Shown here: one piece after another, positions 1 through 8,084 of the stretch | Position numbering within the stretch: position 1 is the first letter of the stretch | How the letters are laid out: every line of letters begins with the position of its first letter | Assembly (NCBI GenBank): GCA_902362715.1 | Contig: CABIXN010000003.1 | Coordinates: 123,348 to 187,347, forward strand | Length of the DNA stretch: 64,000 nucleotides | DNA from: Lachnospiraceae bacterium | GTDB lineage: Bacteria > Bacillota > Clostridia > Lachnospirales > Lachnospiraceae | Direction of reading: 5' to 3' | Made by a program: the position numbers and the translations under genes | Notes under the pieces: model-generated | What the model was told of the DNA's origin: nothing | Database searches by the model: none | The model's input: the letters and a program-made list of their open reading frames with translations, nothing else

Positions 1-179
1 AGCGCTATAATAAAAAGCGCCAGATCCTTAAGAGCATATCCGAAATAGAGAATTCGATAATCTTTTCGGGAAAAAATGATATCATGGCTGACCATCCAGG
101 TAAGGATGATAGTAGCCAGAGACGAGAACATAATTAACAATGTGAAAATCAGACCAAAGCGTCTGCGGATTCGTTTCAT
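1..179 (-). CDS. Sensor histidine kinase, N-terminal fragment (runs off window)
   Basis: Only the first 59 codons are inside the window; the gene continues beyond base 1. The start is the ATG at 179, with GGAG six bases upstream; an in-frame ATG at 191 would remove that site. The peptide opens with a basic stretch (MKRIRRRF) and then a hydrophobic membrane segment at about residues 9-27, as in membrane sensor kinases. It lies 44 bases downstream of an OmpR-type response regulator on the same strand, so it is most likely the partner kinase of that two-component system. The kinase domains themselves are not visible, so the call rests on position and the N-terminal membrane helix. Confidence 0.6.
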   Translation of the reverse strand, partial: MKRIRRRFGLIFTLLIMFSSLATIILTWMVSHDIIFSRKDYRILYFGYALKDLALFIIA

Positions 180-223
180 AAAATACTCCATTCCGATTAT
201 GTAAACCTGAAAAATGCGGGAAT

Positions 224-898
224 TTACTTATTAATAACTGCTTTATATCCAAGTCCCCGGATTGTCTGTATTTCAAAATCATTGACAGCGGAGAGCTTTT
301 CGCGAAGACGTTTGATATGTACATCAACGGTTCTGGGATCTGTTTCTGAATCAAAGCCCCAGATTTCGTCCATCAGTGTCTGACGGGTGAAGATTTTATC
401 AGGGTAGGAGAGCAGTTTGTGCAGCAGATAAAACTCTTTCTGGCGCAGTTCCATCTGAGTGTCTTGGCAGGAAAAAATCAGAGTATTTTCATCAAGTGTA
501 CAGTCTCCTACAGTCAGGATACTTTCCTCAGACATCCGGGCCCTTCTTAGCAGCGCTTCTACTCTCAGCAGCATTTCATCCATATCTATAGGTTTTATCA
601 TATAGTCATCTGCGCCGTTTTTAAAGCCCTCCCGTTTATCGTCCAGCTGGGATTTTGCGGAAATAATCAGGACCGGGAGTGTATAATTTACACTTCGGAT
701 CTGAGCGGTAAGCTCAAAGCCGTCCATATTTGGCATCATAATATCAGCGATAAGAAGATGGATGGGTGTTTGTGCCAGAATTTCTAAAGCTTCGGTGCCG
801 TCGCCGGCTTCAAAAACCTGATATCCGGTTCGTTTCAGGTGTATTTTTATCAGATTACGGTAATCAGGATTGTCCTCTGCAATCAGAATATTTACCAT
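224..898 (-). CDS. OmpR/PhoB-family response regulator
   Basis: DNA-binding response regulator of 224 residues. The receiver domain (about 1-115) has the acidic pocket E8/D9, the phosphoacceptor D52 in a DIMMPNMDG context, S80 in the conserved Thr/Ser position and K102 in MIKP. The C-terminal winged helix (about 128-222) is the Trans_reg_C type, ending with the RGLGY beta-hairpin motif. The start ATG at 898 has a strong AAGGAGG seven bases upstream. The gene precedes the partial sensor kinase in the same transcript. The signal and targets are not evident from the window. Confidence 0.93.
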   Translation of the reverse strand: MVNILIAEDNPDYRNLIKIHLKRTGYQVFEAGDGTEALEILAQTPIHLLIADIMMPNMDGFELTAQIRSVNYTLPVLIISAKSQLDDKREGFKNGADDYMIKPIDMDEMLLRVEALLRRARMSEESILTVGDCTLDENTLIFSCQDTQMELRQKEFYLLHKLLSYPDKIFTRQTLMDEIWGFDSETDPRTVDVHIKRLREKLSAVNDFEIQTIRGLGYKAVINK

Positions 899-1039
899 AG
901 AAAAACCTCCTTCATTTCTGATAGTGTAACATGAAATGAGCTGTTTGTTAATGGGCCGTTAAGAGACCATCCGGCAGCAACGCTGTTAGGTAAAAAAGAA
1001 TCAGTCCGATTTGGAATCACTGACAGTCAAAAAACAAAT

Positions 1040-1068
1040 TTGTCAGGGGTAACAGGGCGTGATATCTT
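1040..1068 (+). promoter_or_regulatory. Sigma-70-type promoter for the URO-D gene
   Basis: TTGTCA at 1040-1045 and TATCTT at 1063-1068 are separated by exactly 17 bases. The -35 overlaps the right arm of an inverted repeat (CTGACA 1020-1025 / TGTCAG 1041-1046) that could bind a regulator. The location argues that translation of the next gene starts near 1097 and not at an upstream in-frame codon. Confidence 0.55.
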
Positions 1069-1096
1069 AGAGACAGACAAAGGTAAAGGGGGACAA

Positions 1097-2098
1097 ATGA
1101 TGCTTACAACAAAACAGAATTTTCTGGAAACAATTAAAAAAGGCGGAAAACCGGATCGTCTTGCAGCATGCTATACTGCGTTTAAACCCATAGGAGGAGA
1201 TCCGGTATTCCAGTTTGTGCGGGGAAACCGTATCAGAGGAACATACTCTTATGACCGTTGGGGAACTTATATTGCTTTCCCGGAAGAGCAGCCGGCGGCA
1301 ACGCCTGTTGTTACAGCTGAAAATCAGGTCATCCAGGATATAGAGGAATGGAAAAAATACGTAAAGGTTCCAGATCTGCGAGGCAACTGTTCCGAAGGAT
1401 GGGAGACAGCTCTTGCAAATAAGGCAGCCATTGATAAAGATGAATATATGTCCATTACCATAATGGGAACAGGTATTTTTGAACAGCTCCACATGCTGAT
1501 GACATTTGAAGATACGCTCTGTAATTTCCTGTTATATCCGGATGAAATGCATGAGCTGATTGATGTTATTACGGAGTACCGCTTAGAGTACATGAAATTG
1601 ATTGTAGAGAATCTGCATCCAGATGCGATTTTATCCCATGATGACTGGGGAAGCAAAACGAGCCTGTTTATGGCTCCGGATACATGGAGAGAATTCTTTA
1701 AAGAACCGTACCGCAGACTGTATGACTATCTTCATGCCAATGATATCTTAATTGTGCATCATTCGGATTCTTTCTGTGAACCCATTGCGGAAGATATGGC
1801 AGATATCGGAATTGATGTGTGGCAGGGAGTGCTTCCAACAAATAATATTCCTGAGATTTCCAAACGCCTGAATGGACGTATGGCTTTGATGGGAGGTATT
1901 GATTCCGGAATAGACCGTGCAGATACACCGGAAGAAGAGATTCGGAAAGAGACAAGAAGGGCTTGTATGGAATACGGAGATCTGCCTCAGTTTATTCCAA
2001 GTATTACATACGGCGGTCCGGGAACAATCTATCCGGAAGTTGAAAAAGTAATTATTGATGAGATCCATCAGTTTAATAAAGAAAAGTTTGGAATTTAG
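1097..2098 (+). CDS. Uroporphyrinogen decarboxylase-fold (URO-D) family protein, probable methyltransferase-like
   Basis: Member of the URO-D superfamily (PF01208 fold), 333 residues, probably cytosolic. It lacks the RxxxxMRQAGRY-type N-terminal signature of true HemE, so heme synthesis is unlikely. Anaerobes use such proteins as MtaA/CmuA-like corrinoid methyltransferases in O- or N-demethylation, and a VHHSDSFC segment with His and Cys near the middle could serve as a metal site. ATG codons at 1097 and 1100 both fit behind AAAGGGGG (1086-1092); 1097 is given. No corrinoid protein or activator gene is nearby, so the substrate is unknown. A second URO-D protein lies at 54526-55779. Confidence 0.8.
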   Translation: MMLTTKQNFLETIKKGGKPDRLAACYTAFKPIGGDPVFQFVRGNRIRGTYSYDRWGTYIAFPEEQPAATPVVTAENQVIQDIEEWKKYVKVPDLRGNCSEGWETALANKAAIDKDEYMSITIMGTGIFEQLHMLMTFEDTLCNFLLYPDEMHELIDVITEYRLEYMKLIVENLHPDAILSHDDWGSKTSLFMAPDTWREFFKEPYRRLYDYLHANDILIVHHSDSFCEPIAEDMADIGIDVWQGVLPTNNIPEISKRLNGRMALMGGIDSGIDRADTPEEEIRKETRRACMEYGDLPQFIPSITYGGPGTIYPEVEKVIIDEIHQFNKEKFGI

Positions 2099-2170
2099 TG
2101 CAGAATCACAGGTAATATGCAGGGAGTCTGCGGGCTGTTCCTTTGTGTGAAAAGTAAATAAAAAACTATG

Positions 2171-2208
2171 CCGCTGTGTGGGAGAAGGATACCTGCACAG
2201 CGGTTTTT
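2171..2208 (+). terminator. Rho-independent terminator after URO-D gene
   Basis: CCGCTGTG (2171-2178) pairs perfectly with CACAGCGG (2196-2203) and is followed directly by five T residues. Confidence 0.75.
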
Positions 2209-2262
2209 AATACAATGGGAGCTATAAGTATCCCATTGTATTAAAACGCTCCCCGGGGAAGC
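2208..2262. repeat. Intergenic palindrome, copy of a window-wide repeat family
   Basis: A perfect 13-base inverted repeat, TAATACAATGGGA (2208-2220) and TCCCATTGTATTA (2231-2243), is followed by AAAACGCTCC. Closely similar palindromes with the same AAAACGCTCCGC tail occur at 23563-23620 and, decayed, at 23700-23745, with tail fragments near 18450, 30770 and at the window end. It resembles a non-coding mobile or REP-like element. Confidence 0.6.
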
Positions 2263-2268
2263 CCCCTT

Positions 2269-2520
2269 TTATGGTTCTCGGATATTCAGGAGATTATAAA
2301 CGGTTACATCAAGAGCTTTGGCGAACTGAATCAGTTCATAGTCGGTTACGATGCGTTCTCCTGTTTCTATACGGCTGATGGACTTTTGATTCAGGTTTAA
2401 TCCGTTCAGCTGTACTTTGGCAGCCAGCTGCTCCTGGGACAGCCCGCATTTTTCCCTTTCTGCCCGGATTTGTCTCCCAGAAGTATTGCAGAGTCCATTT
2501 GAACATCTGTAGATCCTCAA
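2269..2520 (-). CDS. Small XRE-family helix-turn-helix regulator
   Basis: 83-residue protein dominated by one HTH_3 (Cro/CI) domain at about residues 18-78: the helix pair GLSQEQLAAKV and the recognition segment QKSISRIETGER are typical. No ATG is available in frame; the best start is TTG at 2520, nine bases behind AAAGGAGG. There is no additional effector domain. It is monocistronic and divergent from the VWA/MoxR operon that starts at 2703, so it may regulate that operon or itself; this is inference from position. Confidence 0.75.
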   Translation of the reverse strand: MRIYRCSNGLCNTSGRQIRAEREKCGLSQEQLAAKVQLNGLNLNQKSISRIETGERIVTDYELIQFAKALDVTVYNLLNIREP

Positions 2521-2702
2521 GTTGTTGTGCCTCCTTTTGAATTATCCCAAAGATAAGTAATCTGAGTTGACAGTAGCATAATGAAGAATTGATAATTACT
2601 CTAAAGATGACTAAAAACTTATGATATAGATAAATTTAATCTCCAATTATAAATACTTTTAGTGTAGAATAGTATGCATAATATAAAAGGAGATTAGCGG
2701 AT

Positions 2703-4106
2703 ATGGAAGAAGAAAAGCTGAAAACAGCTCAGGAGCTGGCGGGGCAGATTATGATCTGTGCCAGAGACCAGATTATGATTTCCATGCGTTTTCTGGACCG
2801 GGCTCTGTTTCGAATGCCTGTAACAGCCAGCAACAGGACCCCAGGCTTTGGTGTAGACGGCGAAAAAATCTATTACAATCCGGAATTTGTACTTCAGTCA
2901 TTTCAGCGCGAAAAGAATGAATGTACCCGGGCGTTTCTGCATATGATTCTCCACTGTATTTTCAGCCATCCATTTCAATATGAGAAGCTGGACCGGGAAT
3001 GCTGGGATCTGTCCTGTGATCTTGCTGTAGAAGCAGCTATTTTGGATTTGAATATAAAAGATACTGTTTTAAACCGGGATGACACAATGAGAAGAACTCT
3101 GAATAAATTTTCGGCGAAGGTTCCACATCTGACTGCGGAGAGGATCTATCGTTTCCTTTTAGATCATCCAGCGGAAAGGGAAGAGTGGCTGAAGGAATCG
3201 GCGGCTTTTGCACGGGATGAACATCTGCTTTGGATTCCTGAAAGGGAAGTGGACGCCAAGGAGAGAAGCGGGGATTCTTATACAACGGATACAAGAACTG
3301 CTATGGTGGGCTGCCATGAGGCAGACAGTGGAGAAGAAGGTGAGCAGGAAGAAGTAGAAGAAGCACTTTTAGGCCAGGGAGACAGCGACTGGGAAGATAT
3401 CAGCCAGCATGCAAAGACGGATCTTGAGACGTTTTCCAGAGAACAGGGATTTGGCGCCGGAAGCCTGCTGTTAAATTTGCGGGAAAGTCTTCGTGATAAA
3501 ATAGATTATGGAGAGTTTTTGCGAAAATTTGCTGTAATGGGCGAAGAAATGCATATCAATGATGATGAGTTTGATTATATATATTATACATATGGTATGC
3601 AGCTGTTTGGGAATATGCCTCTGGTAGAACCTTTGGAATACCGGGAGAGCAAGCGTATCCGGGAATTTGTCATTGCCATTGATACGTCTGGATCCTGTCA
3701 GGGAAAGACAGTAGAACGATTCCTAAATAAAACATATTCCATATTAAAAACAAGCGAAAGCTATTTTGCACGTGTAAATATTCATATTATACAGTGCGAC
3801 AGCCAGATACAGCGGGATGTGAAAATTACTTCTGATGAGGAATTTGAACAGTATATGCAGGATGTGGAGCTGGCGGGATTTGGCGGCACTGATTTTAGAC
3901 CGGTATTTGATCATGTAGACGGAATGATCAGACGTCATGAGTTCCAGAATCTGAAAGGTTTGATTTACTTTACAGATGGTCACGGGACCTTTCCAGAGAG
4001 AATGCCGGATTATCAGACTGCGTTTGTATTTATAGAAGAAGGGATTACAATACCAGAAGTGCCGGCATGGGCTATTCGTCTGGTATTGCGGGAGGATGAA
4101 ATTTAA
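2703..4106 (+). CDS. Putative metallopeptidase / VWA-like domain protein (DUF2201 type)
   Basis: 467-residue cytosolic protein with two recognisable parts. The N-terminal half (about 15-150) resembles the DUF2201_N putative metallopeptidase domain, with an HMILHCIFSH segment offering several His ligands. A charged, Glu-rich linker (about 190-240) follows. The C-terminal third (about 320-465) is VWA-like, with a MIDAS-type DTSGSC, a downstream GGTDFRP and FTDGHG. Proteins of this pair type are encoded next to MoxR ATPases, which act as chaperones or remodelers with VWA partners; the substrate is unknown. The start ATG lies behind AAAGGAG. Its stop overlaps the ATG of the next gene (TAATG), showing tight coupling. 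Confidence 0.85.
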   Translation: MEEEKLKTAQELAGQIMICARDQIMISMRFLDRALFRMPVTASNRTPGFGVDGEKIYYNPEFVLQSFQREKNECTRAFLHMILHCIFSHPFQYEKLDRECWDLSCDLAVEAAILDLNIKDTVLNRDDTMRRTLNKFSAKVPHLTAERIYRFLLDHPAEREEWLKESAAFARDEHLLWIPEREVDAKERSGDSYTTDTRTAMVGCHEADSGEEGEQEEVEEALLGQGDSDWEDISQHAKTDLETFSREQGFGAGSLLLNLRESLRDKIDYGEFLRKFAVMGEEMHINDDEFDYIYYTYGMQLFGNMPLVEPLEYRESKRIREFVIAIDTSGSCQGKTVERFLNKTYSILKTSESYFARVNIHIIQCDSQIQRDVKITSDEEFEQYMQDVELAGFGGTDFRPVFDHVDGMIRRHEFQNLKGLIYFTDGHGTFPERMPDYQTAFVFIEEGITIPEVPAWAIRLVLREDEI

Positions 4107-5626
4107 TGAACATCAAAGAAGCGAAAGAACAAATTGAAAAAGCAGTGCGTATTTATCTGATGAAGGATGCATATGGAAATTACAGGATTCCCATTGAGCG
4201 TCAGAGACCGGTATTTTTACTGGGGGCTCCGGGAATCGGAAAGACAGCGGTAATGAGTCAGGTGGCTCAGGATCTGGACGTGGCGCTGGTGTCGTATTCT
4301 ATGACCCATCATACCCGTCAGAGTGCTCTTGGACTGCCCTTTATCAGTCATAAAAACTATCAGGGAAAGGAATTTGACGTATCTGAATATACCATGAGCG
4401 AGATTGTGGCATCTGTATACGAGGCTATGGAAGTGAGCGGTAAGAAAGAGGGGATTTTGTTTCTGGATGAAATCAACTGCGTGTCAGAGACACTGACCCC
4501 GTCCATGCTGCAGTTTCTGCAGTACAAAACCTTTGGCAAACATCAGATTCCGGAAGGCTGGGTGGTGGCAACAGCAGGAAATCCCCCGCAGTTTAACCGT
4601 TCTGTAAGAGAATTTGATATTGTAACTATGGACCGTTTAAAGGTGATGGAGATTGAGCCGGATTATGATGCGTGGAGAGGTTATGCGGTGAACCGGGGCG
4701 TTCACAGCGTGATTTTAACCTATCTGGATATTAAAAAAGGTGATTTTTATATTATTGAAAATACGGTGGACGGCAAATCTTATGTGACGGCCAGAGGCTG
4801 GGAAGATTTGTCTGAAACCATTTACCTGTATGAGGAGCAGGGATTTTTGGTAGATGAGACATTAATCGGGCAGTATCTGAGAAATCCAAGAGTTGTTCGG
4901 GAGTTTGCCTCTTATTATGATCTGTATCAGAAGTATAAAAAGGATTATCAGGTACATCAGATTCTTTCCGGAGAGGCTGACCGGGATATCAGAAAGCGGG
5001 CGCAGCAGGCTCCCTTTGATGAACGTCTGTCCTTAATGGGGCTTCTTTTAGAAGCGCTGCAGCAAGACATCAGGAAGAATGTAGAGCTGGAAGATGCCAT
5101 GCTAAAACTTCTTAATGAATTGAAGGAAGTAAAGGAGCGATTGTCAGCAGAGCCGAAGGCGGAGATATCTGCGCAGAAGGTATTACAGAATCAGGTTGAA
5201 GGTGTGAAACAGCGGATGGCCAAGGAAGACCAGGCCAATGCCCTGTCTGACGCTGACCGAAGAGCATATCAGCTGATTATCCGTACTCTGCAGCGGGATA
5301 TGCAGGACATACGACTTGGGGATATTACAGATGCTGCAGCGGCTTTTAATCTGATAAAGAACAGCTTTGACCGCGATGTGCTTAAGATGCGCAGTCAGGC
5401 GGATGAAATCAGTGGGGAATTATCCAACCTGTTTGAATTTGTGGAAAAGGTATTTGGAAATGGAAATGAGATGTTGATTCTTGTAACAGATCTTACGGTA
5501 AATTATAACAGTGCAAAGTTTATCAGCCGGAAAGGCTGTGAAGAGTATTATAAATATAATAAGAAGTTTCAGTTATATGAAAGACAGCAGGAAATAGCCC
5601 ATGCGTTGGAACAATTACAGTTATAA
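4106..5626 (+). CDS. MoxR-family AAA+ ATPase
   Basis: 506 residues. The AAA+ core occupies about residues 1-260: Walker A GAPGIGKTA, Walker B ILFLDEIN and sensor-1 region ATAGNPPQFNRS are clear. The C-terminal half is helical and charged, with a probable coiled coil at about 320-390, longer than in minimal MoxR proteins. MoxR ATPases remodel or mature client proteins together with VWA-domain partners. The gene overlaps the upstream VWA gene by one base and the downstream LRR gene by 26 bases, so the three are almost certainly one transcript with coupled translation. The client is unknown. Confidence 0.88.
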   Translation: MNIKEAKEQIEKAVRIYLMKDAYGNYRIPIERQRPVFLLGAPGIGKTAVMSQVAQDLDVALVSYSMTHHTRQSALGLPFISHKNYQGKEFDVSEYTMSEIVASVYEAMEVSGKKEGILFLDEINCVSETLTPSMLQFLQYKTFGKHQIPEGWVVATAGNPPQFNRSVREFDIVTMDRLKVMEIEPDYDAWRGYAVNRGVHSVILTYLDIKKGDFYIIENTVDGKSYVTARGWEDLSETIYLYEEQGFLVDETLIGQYLRNPRVVREFASYYDLYQKYKKDYQVHQILSGEADRDIRKRAQQAPFDERLSLMGLLLEALQQDIRKNVELEDAMLKLLNELKEVKERLSAEPKAEISAQKVLQNQVEGVKQRMAKEDQANALSDADRRAYQLIIRTLQRDMQDIRLGDITDAAAAFNLIKNSFDRDVLKMRSQADEISGELSNLFEFVEKVFGNGNEMLILVTDLTVNYNSAKFISRKGCEEYYKYNKKFQLYERQQEIAHALEQLQL

Positions 5627-7064
5627 AATTGAAAATGGGGAAGTAACGCTGACCAGGTTTGAGGGCGGCGATACCAGAGTGGAAATTCCCCATAGAATAG
5701 ATGGGATGCCTGTAACAGAAATTGGCCCGGAGGCTTTTTCTGAGTACGGACTTCAGGTGGAATCTGTTACCGTGCCGGAAACTGTGCGAAAAATAGGGGC
5801 TTCTGCCTTTAAAATGTGCATGAATCTGCAGCAGCTGATGCTTTCTGAAGGGCTTGAATCTATCGGAGAGGGGATGCTTTACGGGACTCCGTTAGAGGAA
5901 CTTTATTTTCCTTCTACCCTGAAAGATATTGAGGGGGCCTGGGAGCTTGGCGGATTAAGGTGGAACATCCATGAGAAAAATCCGTGGTTTTCAACAGACG
6001 GATTTGCCCTGTATAAATGTGATGCAGGTGAAAAGATTCTTTTGGCAGTGCAGCCGGAGGAGAACAGAAGTCTGTATCAGGTGGAGGCAGGAACTGGTGT
6101 GATTGGCCAGTCTGCCTTTGAAGGGCAGAAATATTTAAGGCATGTAGATCTGCCGGGCAGTCTGCGGATGATTGAGGAAGAAGCTTTTGAAAGCTGCCAG
6201 AGCTTAGAAGAGATAGATCTGCCGGAGGGCGTCGTAAAAATCGGGGCAGAGGCATTCAGCCACTGTGCCAATTTAAGAGTGCTCCGTCTGCCGGCATCAC
6301 TAGAAGAGATCGGCCACCGGGCTATTACCAATACATATGACTGGAGCTATTTAAAGCGGGGCATTGAAAAAATTGTGGTCTCTTCCGAAAATCTTACGTA
6401 TCTGGCAGATGAATCGGCGCTTTACAGACGGCTTTCTAACGATACATTAGAGCTGGTGAAATATTTCGGAGATGATGCAGAATATGAAGTTTCAGATAGG
6501 GTATCCGTTCTTTCTGAATATGCATTCCGCCGGTCTGTATTTCGTACTTTGATAATACCGGACAGTGTCCAAATCATTCAAAAGGATGCCGTATTGGAAT
6601 GTGAAAAGTTGGAAAAAATTATTTTGCGTAAACTGGATGCTCATATTTTTCTGCCCAGAACTCCTGTCTGCCGAAAGGACGAGGTGACAAAGCTTTTGTC
6701 TGATCAGGGAGATCTGTTTTGGTTTGAAGCTTATGACCGGTTATTCGGAACGTATTTCCAGCTGTCTGATAAGGCAGAGTTTGCCTGCACAAGATTGAGA
6801 TATCCGGTAAGCCTGCGTTCGGAAATCGCAGGAGCCTATCAGCGTTTTTTAGAAAAACACAGAATAGAAATACTAGATGTCATCAGTACCCAGGAGAATG
6901 CAGATCTGCTGAAAAAACTGACGGAAATCGGATTTTTTACTAAAGATAATATAGATGCTGCCATTGACAGGATAGGACGGAGCGGGAAAGGCAAGCTTAC
7001 CGGATTCCTTATGGAGTATAAGCGTGAGAATATCGGGACGGATGATTTTGATTTTTCTTTGTAA
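5601..7064 (+). CDS. BspA-like leucine-rich repeat (LRR_5) protein
   Basis: 487 residues. Several 23-25-residue BspA-type repeats are visible in the first two thirds, of the pattern (V)IPxxVxxIGxxAFxxCxxLxxLxL, for example around residues 38-85, 165-235 and 290-325. The C-terminal 150 residues are not repetitive and look helical. There is no signal peptide or membrane segment, so unlike most BspA proteins it should be cytosolic. The ATG at 5601 lies inside the end of the MoxR gene (26-base overlap). Co-translation with MoxR and VWA proteins suggests a scaffold or client-recognition role for this module; that is inference. Confidence 0.8.
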   Translation: MRWNNYSYKIENGEVTLTRFEGGDTRVEIPHRIDGMPVTEIGPEAFSEYGLQVESVTVPETVRKIGASAFKMCMNLQQLMLSEGLESIGEGMLYGTPLEELYFPSTLKDIEGAWELGGLRWNIHEKNPWFSTDGFALYKCDAGEKILLAVQPEENRSLYQVEAGTGVIGQSAFEGQKYLRHVDLPGSLRMIEEEAFESCQSLEEIDLPEGVVKIGAEAFSHCANLRVLRLPASLEEIGHRAITNTYDWSYLKRGIEKIVVSSENLTYLADESALYRRLSNDTLELVKYFGDDAEYEVSDRVSVLSEYAFRRSVFRTLIIPDSVQIIQKDAVLECEKLEKIILRKLDAHIFLPRTPVCRKDEVTKLLSDQGDLFWFEAYDRLFGTYFQLSDKAEFACTRLRYPVSLRSEIAGAYQRFLEKHRIEILDVISTQENADLLKKLTEIGFFTKDNIDAAIDRIGRSGKGKLTGFLMEYKRENIGTDDFDFSL

Positions 7065-7307
7065 TTATTTCAGAAAATAGAAGAGGGGTGAGAGATGCTT
7101 ATTTTGGATGAAAATTTTTCTAAAATAACTGAAAATAAACAATAATAATTCGTAATTACAGATATTATATGTTATGATAAACAGGTATTCCGTCACCAGG
7201 AGATGCACTGCAGCATTTGCGGCGATTGAATATAGAATATTTATTTTTATCAGATAAGGATTAGAGGATTTAAAGTTTTTGATACTCTGATCCGGGAAGG
7301 AAAAACT
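7065..7307 (+). other. Intergenic region with a 16-codon ORF
   Basis: 243 AT-rich bases between the LRR and AIM24 genes. A 16-codon ORF (7095-7145, MLILDENFSKITENKQ) follows GAGGGGTGAGAG, a plausible ribosome site, but there is no independent support for it. No clear terminator or complete promoter was found. Confidence 0.25.
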
Positions 7308-7988
7308 ATGAAATATGAAATTCAGGGAGAAAATTTACCGGTTGTGATCTGTCGGCTGGATGCCAACGAAAAAATGATTACAGAACGTGGAGCTATGGCG
7401 TGGATGTCACCGAATATGAAGATGGAGACCACATCAAACGGAGGTGCCGGTAAGGCGCTTGGAAGAATGTTTTCCGGTGATTCTCTGTTCCAGAATATAT
7501 ATACCGCTCAGGGAGGAGAGGGAACCATTGCCTTTGCGAGTTCTTTTCCGGGGGAGATCCGGCCATTTCAGGTGTCTGCGGGACAGGAATACATACTTCA
7601 AAAACGATCCTTTCTGGCTTCAGAAGCGGGAGTAAATTTATCCGTACATTTTCATAAAAAATTTGCATCAGGCCTATTTGGCGGCGAGGGATTTATTCTG
7701 CAGAGAGTTTCCGGAAACGGAATTGTTTTTGCGGAGTTTGATGGAAGTGTTGTAGAATATGAGCTGGGAGCCGGTCAGAAAATCATTGTTGATACCGGAA
7801 ACCTTGCGGCTATGTCAGCTACCTGCAGTATGGACATTCAGACGGTGCCGGGACTTAAGAATAAAGTATTCGGCGGCGAGGGATTTTTTAACACAGTTGT
7901 AACCGGACCGGGGCATGTATGGCTCCAGACAATGCCTATCAGTTCTGTGGCCAATGCATTAAAACCATTTTTCCCATCCGGGAATTAA
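7308..7988 (+). CDS. AIM24 / TIGR00266 family protein
   Basis: 226-residue protein matching the AIM24-like (TIGR00266, PF01987) family, an all-beta fold present in many bacteria and in yeast mitochondria. Typical features are the ERGAMAWMSPN segment near residue 27 and two GLFGGEGF / VFGGEGFF repeats at about 123 and 187. The bacterial function is not established. There is no signal peptide. The start ATG at 7308 follows a GGAAGGA site. It is apparently monocistronic, with a long hairpin after it and an ECF transporter operon converging from the other side. Confidence 0.85.
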   Translation: MKYEIQGENLPVVICRLDANEKMITERGAMAWMSPNMKMETTSNGGAGKALGRMFSGDSLFQNIYTAQGGEGTIAFASSFPGEIRPFQVSAGQEYILQKRSFLASEAGVNLSVHFHKKFASGLFGGEGFILQRVSGNGIVFAEFDGSVVEYELGAGQKIIVDTGNLAAMSATCSMDIQTVPGLKNKVFGGEGFFNTVVTGPGHVWLQTMPISSVANALKPFFPSGN

Positions 7989-8018
7989 AAAACAACCGGC
8001 CGGAAATTTTTTCCTGGT

Positions 8019-8067
8019 CAGCGCCCCACAAAAAGTGAGACTAAAATCTAAACTTTGGGGGGCGCTG
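8019..8067. terminator. Long hairpin between convergent genes
   Basis: CAGCGCCCC (8019-8027) pairs with GGGGCGCTG (8059-8067), and an inner AAAGT/ACTTT stem extends it. There is no good T-run on either strand, so its terminator role is plausible rather than certain. Confidence 0.45.
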
Positions 8068-8084
8068 CACGGTTTGGTTAATGT

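Noticed and set aside
1040-1096. N-terminal extension of the URO-D protein
   Set aside because: It begins within the -35 promoter hexamer; the ATG pair at 1097/1100 follows a ribosome site.
1097-2098. HemE uroporphyrinogen decarboxylase
   Set aside because: The Arg-rich HemE N-terminal signature is missing, and no heme genes are nearby.
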